Source: Gammaproteobacteria bacterium (GTDB lineage Bacteria > Pseudomonadota > Gammaproteobacteria > BMS3Bbin11). From it: a stretch of DNA of 6,227 nucleotides. The notes beneath the pieces were generated by a model that did not search any database, was not told the DNA's origin, and saw only the letters and a list, made by a program, of their open reading frames with translations. Shown in pieces: positions 3,245-6,227 of this stretch; position 1 is the first letter of the stretch; every line of letters starts with the position of its first letter. The DNA lies in assembly GCA_030617565.1 (NCBI GenBank), contig JAUWVE010000090.1, positions 1 through 6,227 on the forward strand, given 5' to 3'. A program made the translations under genes and the position numbers.

Positions 3245-6227
3245 ACCTCACCCGTATCAGCCTGTCCAATCCGGTTGCGGTCATCGTCGGCATCCTGCTG
3301 ATTTCATTGTTTGGCATTATCAGCATTACACGTCTGCCGATACAGCTAATACCCGTTGTAGAACGGCCTGTCATCCAGATCACCACTAACTGGCGTGCCG
3401 CAGCGCCTAAAGAAGTCGAAGCCGAGATTGTTGAGCCACAGGAAGATGTGCTACGCGGGCTGCCGGGCATGACGAAGCTGGTCTCTGAATCTTCACGCGG
3501 GAGTGGCAAACTCACTATCACCTTCAACAGCGGCATCGATATGCAACGCGCCCTGCTGGACGTGCTTAGCCGCCTGAACCGAGTGCAGCGTTATCCCGAG
3601 GATGCTTCGGAACCGATACTCAGCCTGGTAGGTGACAACACCCGCCCTATCGCCTGGCTGATCATCAAACCCCTGCCCGGCAACGAGCGGCCCATCAATA
3701 CCTACCAGGACTTTATCGAAGACGTAGCACAAACCCGTCTCGAACGGGTTCCGGGTATCGCCCAGGCCGAAGCCTTCGGCGGGCGGAAGCAGGAGATACG
3801 CATCACCTTTGACCCCTATCTTGCCGCCAGCCTGGGTGTTGAACTACCTGTTGCAGCAAAACTTGCCGGGGGTACAAAGGATGTCTCCGCTGGCACAGCC
3901 GATGTAGGCAAGCGCCGCTATACCTTGCGTTTTGCCGGTAACTACTCTGTCGAAGACCTGCCCGGCATGATCATAGACTGGCGCAATGGCAACCCGGTAC
4001 GCCTGTCGGACATTGCAAAGGTAGAAAAGCGCTTTATGGACAAGCAGGGCTTTGTTATGCAAAACGGCGAGCTGGCCATGGCGCTGAATGCCAGCCGTGA
4101 ACAGAATGTCAATGTGCTGGAGGTCATGGCTGGACTGAAGGAGGCAGTCGAAGATCTGCGTGCAGGCCCCTTAAAGCGTGCAGGGCTGTCGATACAGCAG
4201 GTCTATGATGAGACCATTTATATCGATCGCTCGATCGCGATGCTGGCCACTAACATGGTGCTCGGTGTGTTACTGGCAATCGGCATACTGTGGTGGTTCC
4301 TGCGCCGCTTCCGCGCCACATTGATGGTTGCACTGGCCATTCCTGTCTCATTATTGCTGACCTTTATGGTGTTATATGCCAGTGGTCGAACGCTGAATGT
4401 CATCAGTATCGCTGGTCTGGCATTTGCTGTCGGCATGGTGCTGGATGCCGCCATTGTGGTACTGGAAAATATTGTCAGGCTGCGTGAAAAGGGCGTTGAT
4501 GCCGGCGAGGCGGCCGAGCTTGGCACCTCGCAGGTATGGGGTGCTCTACTGGCCTCAACAGCCACCACTGTTGCGATATTCCTGCCGGTAGTCTTTCTTG
4601 AAAATGAAGCCGGCCAGTTGTTTGCTGATCTGGCTTTGGGCATTGCCGTGGCGGTCACCGGCTCGTTAATCATAGCCGTCACAATATTACCCACTGCAAG
4701 CCGTTACTGGCTGCGTGAGGTGAAAAACAGCGACAAGCATGCACACTGGTGGGATGCCATTACAAGTAAAATAATGGCACTAACAAATGGAAAAAAGCGT
4801 CGGGCAGCCTGGATTTCCGGACTCGTCATCCTGCCAGTACTAATCACAGTACTGGCCATGCCCAGCGCCAGTTATATGCCAAAAGGAAACCGGAACCTGG
4901 TATTTGCATTTATCCTGCCGCCACCCGGTACCAATGCAGAGACCATGGAAAAGGAGATGGGCCGCTTTGTTGCTGACAAAATGGCACCTTATCTTGATGG
5001 CACGGCAGAACCGGCCTTAAGCGATTATTTCTTTGTCACAGGTCGCCGTGCATTCATGGGTGCTCGTGCGAAAGACCCGACCCGCACCGGTGAGGTCGTC
5101 ATACTTATCAATAAAATACTCATGCAATTACCCGGCACACTTGGCTTCGCCTCCCGCGCAACCCTTTTCGGCGGCTTTGGTGGCGGCAAGATCGACGTCG
5201 ACCTGCAGGGAAGTGATATCAACAGCCTGCTTGAAGCCGCTATTGCCGGCTTTGCTCTGATCAATGAGAAATTACCCGGTTCATCGGTACGACCAAAACC
5301 CGGCCTCTCGCTCAGCGAACCGGAACTGTTACTGAAACCGGATGAGCGCAGCATTGCCGAGGCAGGCTGGGACCGGCAAACCATTGCCAACATTACCCGT
5401 GCCTTTGGCAATGGCCTGTATCTCGGTGATTATTTTGATGGTGATAAGCGGCTGGAGATGATTCTTCGCTCGTCACCGTGGGAGACACCGGAGCAATTAC
5501 AGGCCATGCCGGTGGCCACACCCGATAATGGTGTACAGACCCTGGGTGAGCTGACCCATATTGTGCGTACGGCTGGCCCCGATTTAATCCGCCGCATCGA
5601 CCGCCGCCGCACTATCACGCTGCAGGTAAAACCGCCGGATAATATGTCACTTGAAGATACGCTGAATGTATTGCGTACTGAAGTCGGCACTGAACTGGAA
5701 CAGTTACTGCCAGCCGATGGCAGCATCCAGTACGCCGGTGCTGCCGAGAAACTGGAAGAGGCCCTGGCCAGCATGAGTGGCAGCTTCCTGCTAGCTATCG
5801 TCATACTCTATCTATTAATGAGTGCCCTGTTCCGCTCCTTTACCGATAGCCTGCTGGTACTGGTTGCTATTCCACTGGCTATCGTTGGCTCCGTTTTAAC
5901 ACTGAACCTGACCAATACCCTGTTAAACGTTGTGCCGCCATTGTTTGGTAAATTGCCGCAGTCACAACCGATGGATCTGTTGACCATGATTGGCTTCATT
6001 ATCCTGCTGGGACTGGTAGTCAATAACGCCATCCTGCTGGTACACCAGACCCGTGTCGCCGAACGTGAAGGCCAGAGCAGACGCAACGCCGTCGCCCAGG
6101 CCATCCATCGCCGCCTGCGCCCGATACTGATGAGCACAATGACCAGCATCGGCGGCATGCTGCCCCTGTTGTTAATGCCGGGTGCGGGAACTGAGCTTTA
6201 CCGCGGCATGGCAGCGGTTATTGTCGG
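3241..6227 (+). CDS. RND efflux permease, HAE-1 (AcrB-like) family, 3' end outside window
   Basis: Open from ATG 3241 to the last base without a stop: 995 complete codons of a family usually about 1,020-1,050 long, so roughly the last TM helix is missing. A proton-driven, normally trimeric inner-membrane exporter. TM1 is at about 11-30, a first porter/docking region at 31-333, TM2 at 334-355, TM3 at 361-380, TM4 at 386-408, TM5 at 433-453, TM6 at 463-486, TM7 at 524-540, a second periplasmic region at 541-846, TM8 at 847-861, TM9 at 871-892, TM10 at 911-935 and TM11 at 961-980. Signatures: SSRGSGKLTITF near 485 nt downstream of nothing else needed for family call (residues 86-95), VLDAAIVVLENI in TM4, GLVVNNAILLV in TM10, and RRLRPILMSTMTSIGGMLPL. 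AcrB's Asp pair in TM4 is reduced to D402 with A403, and the TM10 lysine is N928. It is coupled to the adaptor by a 4-nt overlap. Substrate unknown. Confidence 0.93.
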   Translation, partial: MNLTRISLSNPVAVIVGILLISLFGIISITRLPIQLIPVVERPVIQITTNWRAAAPKEVEAEIVEPQEDVLRGLPGMTKLVSESSRGSGKLTITFNSGIDMQRALLDVLSRLNRVQRYPEDASEPILSLVGDNTRPIAWLIIKPLPGNERPINTYQDFIEDVAQTRLERVPGIAQAEAFGGRKQEIRITFDPYLAASLGVELPVAAKLAGGTKDVSAGTADVGKRRYTLRFAGNYSVEDLPGMIIDWRNGNPVRLSDIAKVEKRFMDKQGFVMQNGELAMALNASREQNVNVLEVMAGLKEAVEDLRAGPLKRAGLSIQQVYDETIYIDRSIAMLATNMVLGVLLAIGILWWFLRRFRATLMVALAIPVSLLLTFMVLYASGRTLNVISIAGLAFAVGMVLDAAIVVLENIVRLREKGVDAGEAAELGTSQVWGALLASTATTVAIFLPVVFLENEAGQLFADLALGIAVAVTGSLIIAVTILPTASRYWLREVKNSDKHAHWWDAITSKIMALTNGKKRRAAWISGLVILPVLITVLAMPSASYMPKGNRNLVFAFILPPPGTNAETMEKEMGRFVADKMAPYLDGTAEPALSDYFFVTGRRAFMGARAKDPTRTGEVVILINKILMQLPGTLGFASRATLFGGFGGGKIDVDLQGSDINSLLEAAIAGFALINEKLPGSSVRPKPGLSLSEPELLLKPDERSIAEAGWDRQTIANITRAFGNGLYLGDYFDGDKRLEMILRSSPWETPEQLQAMPVATPDNGVQTLGELTHIVRTAGPDLIRRIDRRRTITLQVKPPDNMSLEDTLNVLRTEVGTELEQLLPADGSIQYAGAAEKLEEALASMSGSFLLAIVILYLLMSALFRSFTDSLLVLVAIPLAIVGSVLTLNLTNTLLNVVPPLFGKLPQSQPMDLLTMIGFIILLGLVVNNAILLVHQTRVAEREGQSRRNAVAQAIHRRLRPILMSTMTSIGGMLPLLLMPGAGTELYRGMAAVIV

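Noticed and set aside
4218..4694. 158-codon minus-strand ORF inside the permease gene
   Set aside because: It is antisense to a well-conserved permease reading frame; the Ser/Thr/Ala-rich product resembles a typical antisense shadow.
5025..6158. Series of minus-strand ORFs of 116-128 codons
   Set aside because: All are opposite the continuous permease frame and show no domain signatures.

Overview
The window looks like a piece of a gammaproteobacterial chromosome of moderate GC content. The evidence is an Hsp15 (HslR) homologue, an RND efflux pair, redoxin genes of proteobacterial type, and REP-like short palindromes. A free-living, possibly marine or sulfur-oxidising lineage would fit the period-7 intergenic repeats, but that is inference; the species cannot be fixed from sequence alone.

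Layout. Positions 1-150 (minus) hold the N-terminus of a membrane-anchored TlpA-like thiol-disulfide protein cut by the window edge. Positions 277-846 (minus) hold a complete 189-residue redoxin with a CNHC motif. Between them lies a seven-copy GACTAAG array. hslR (1067-1465, plus) diverges from the redoxin gene. Downstream of hslR is a 224-bp MITE (1500-1723) with perfect 17-bp terminal inverted repeats and a perfect 9-bp target duplication; it carries an internal pair of REP-like palindromes. Next, on the minus strand, is a compact unit missed by length cut-offs: a near-consensus sigma-70 promoter (1952-1980), a strong Shine-Dalgarno, a 38-codon ORF with a signal-peptide-like N-terminus (1763-1879), and a hairpin terminator (about 1736-1760). 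From 2171 to the window end (plus) is an efflux operon: a periplasmic adaptor overlapping by 4 nt an RND permease that is open to the last base (995 codons visible).

How the parts relate. The two redoxin genes are co-oriented and probably serve thiol chemistry, one in the cytoplasm and one in the envelope. The adaptor and permease would form two of the three parts of an envelope-spanning exporter; no outer-membrane channel gene is visible. The most unusual aspects are the non-coding ones: heptameric repeats of differing sequence at nearly every gene junction, the MITE inserted in an imperfect palindrome, and the small peptide gene with its own expression signals. No defence system, CRISPR array, tRNA or rRNA was seen.
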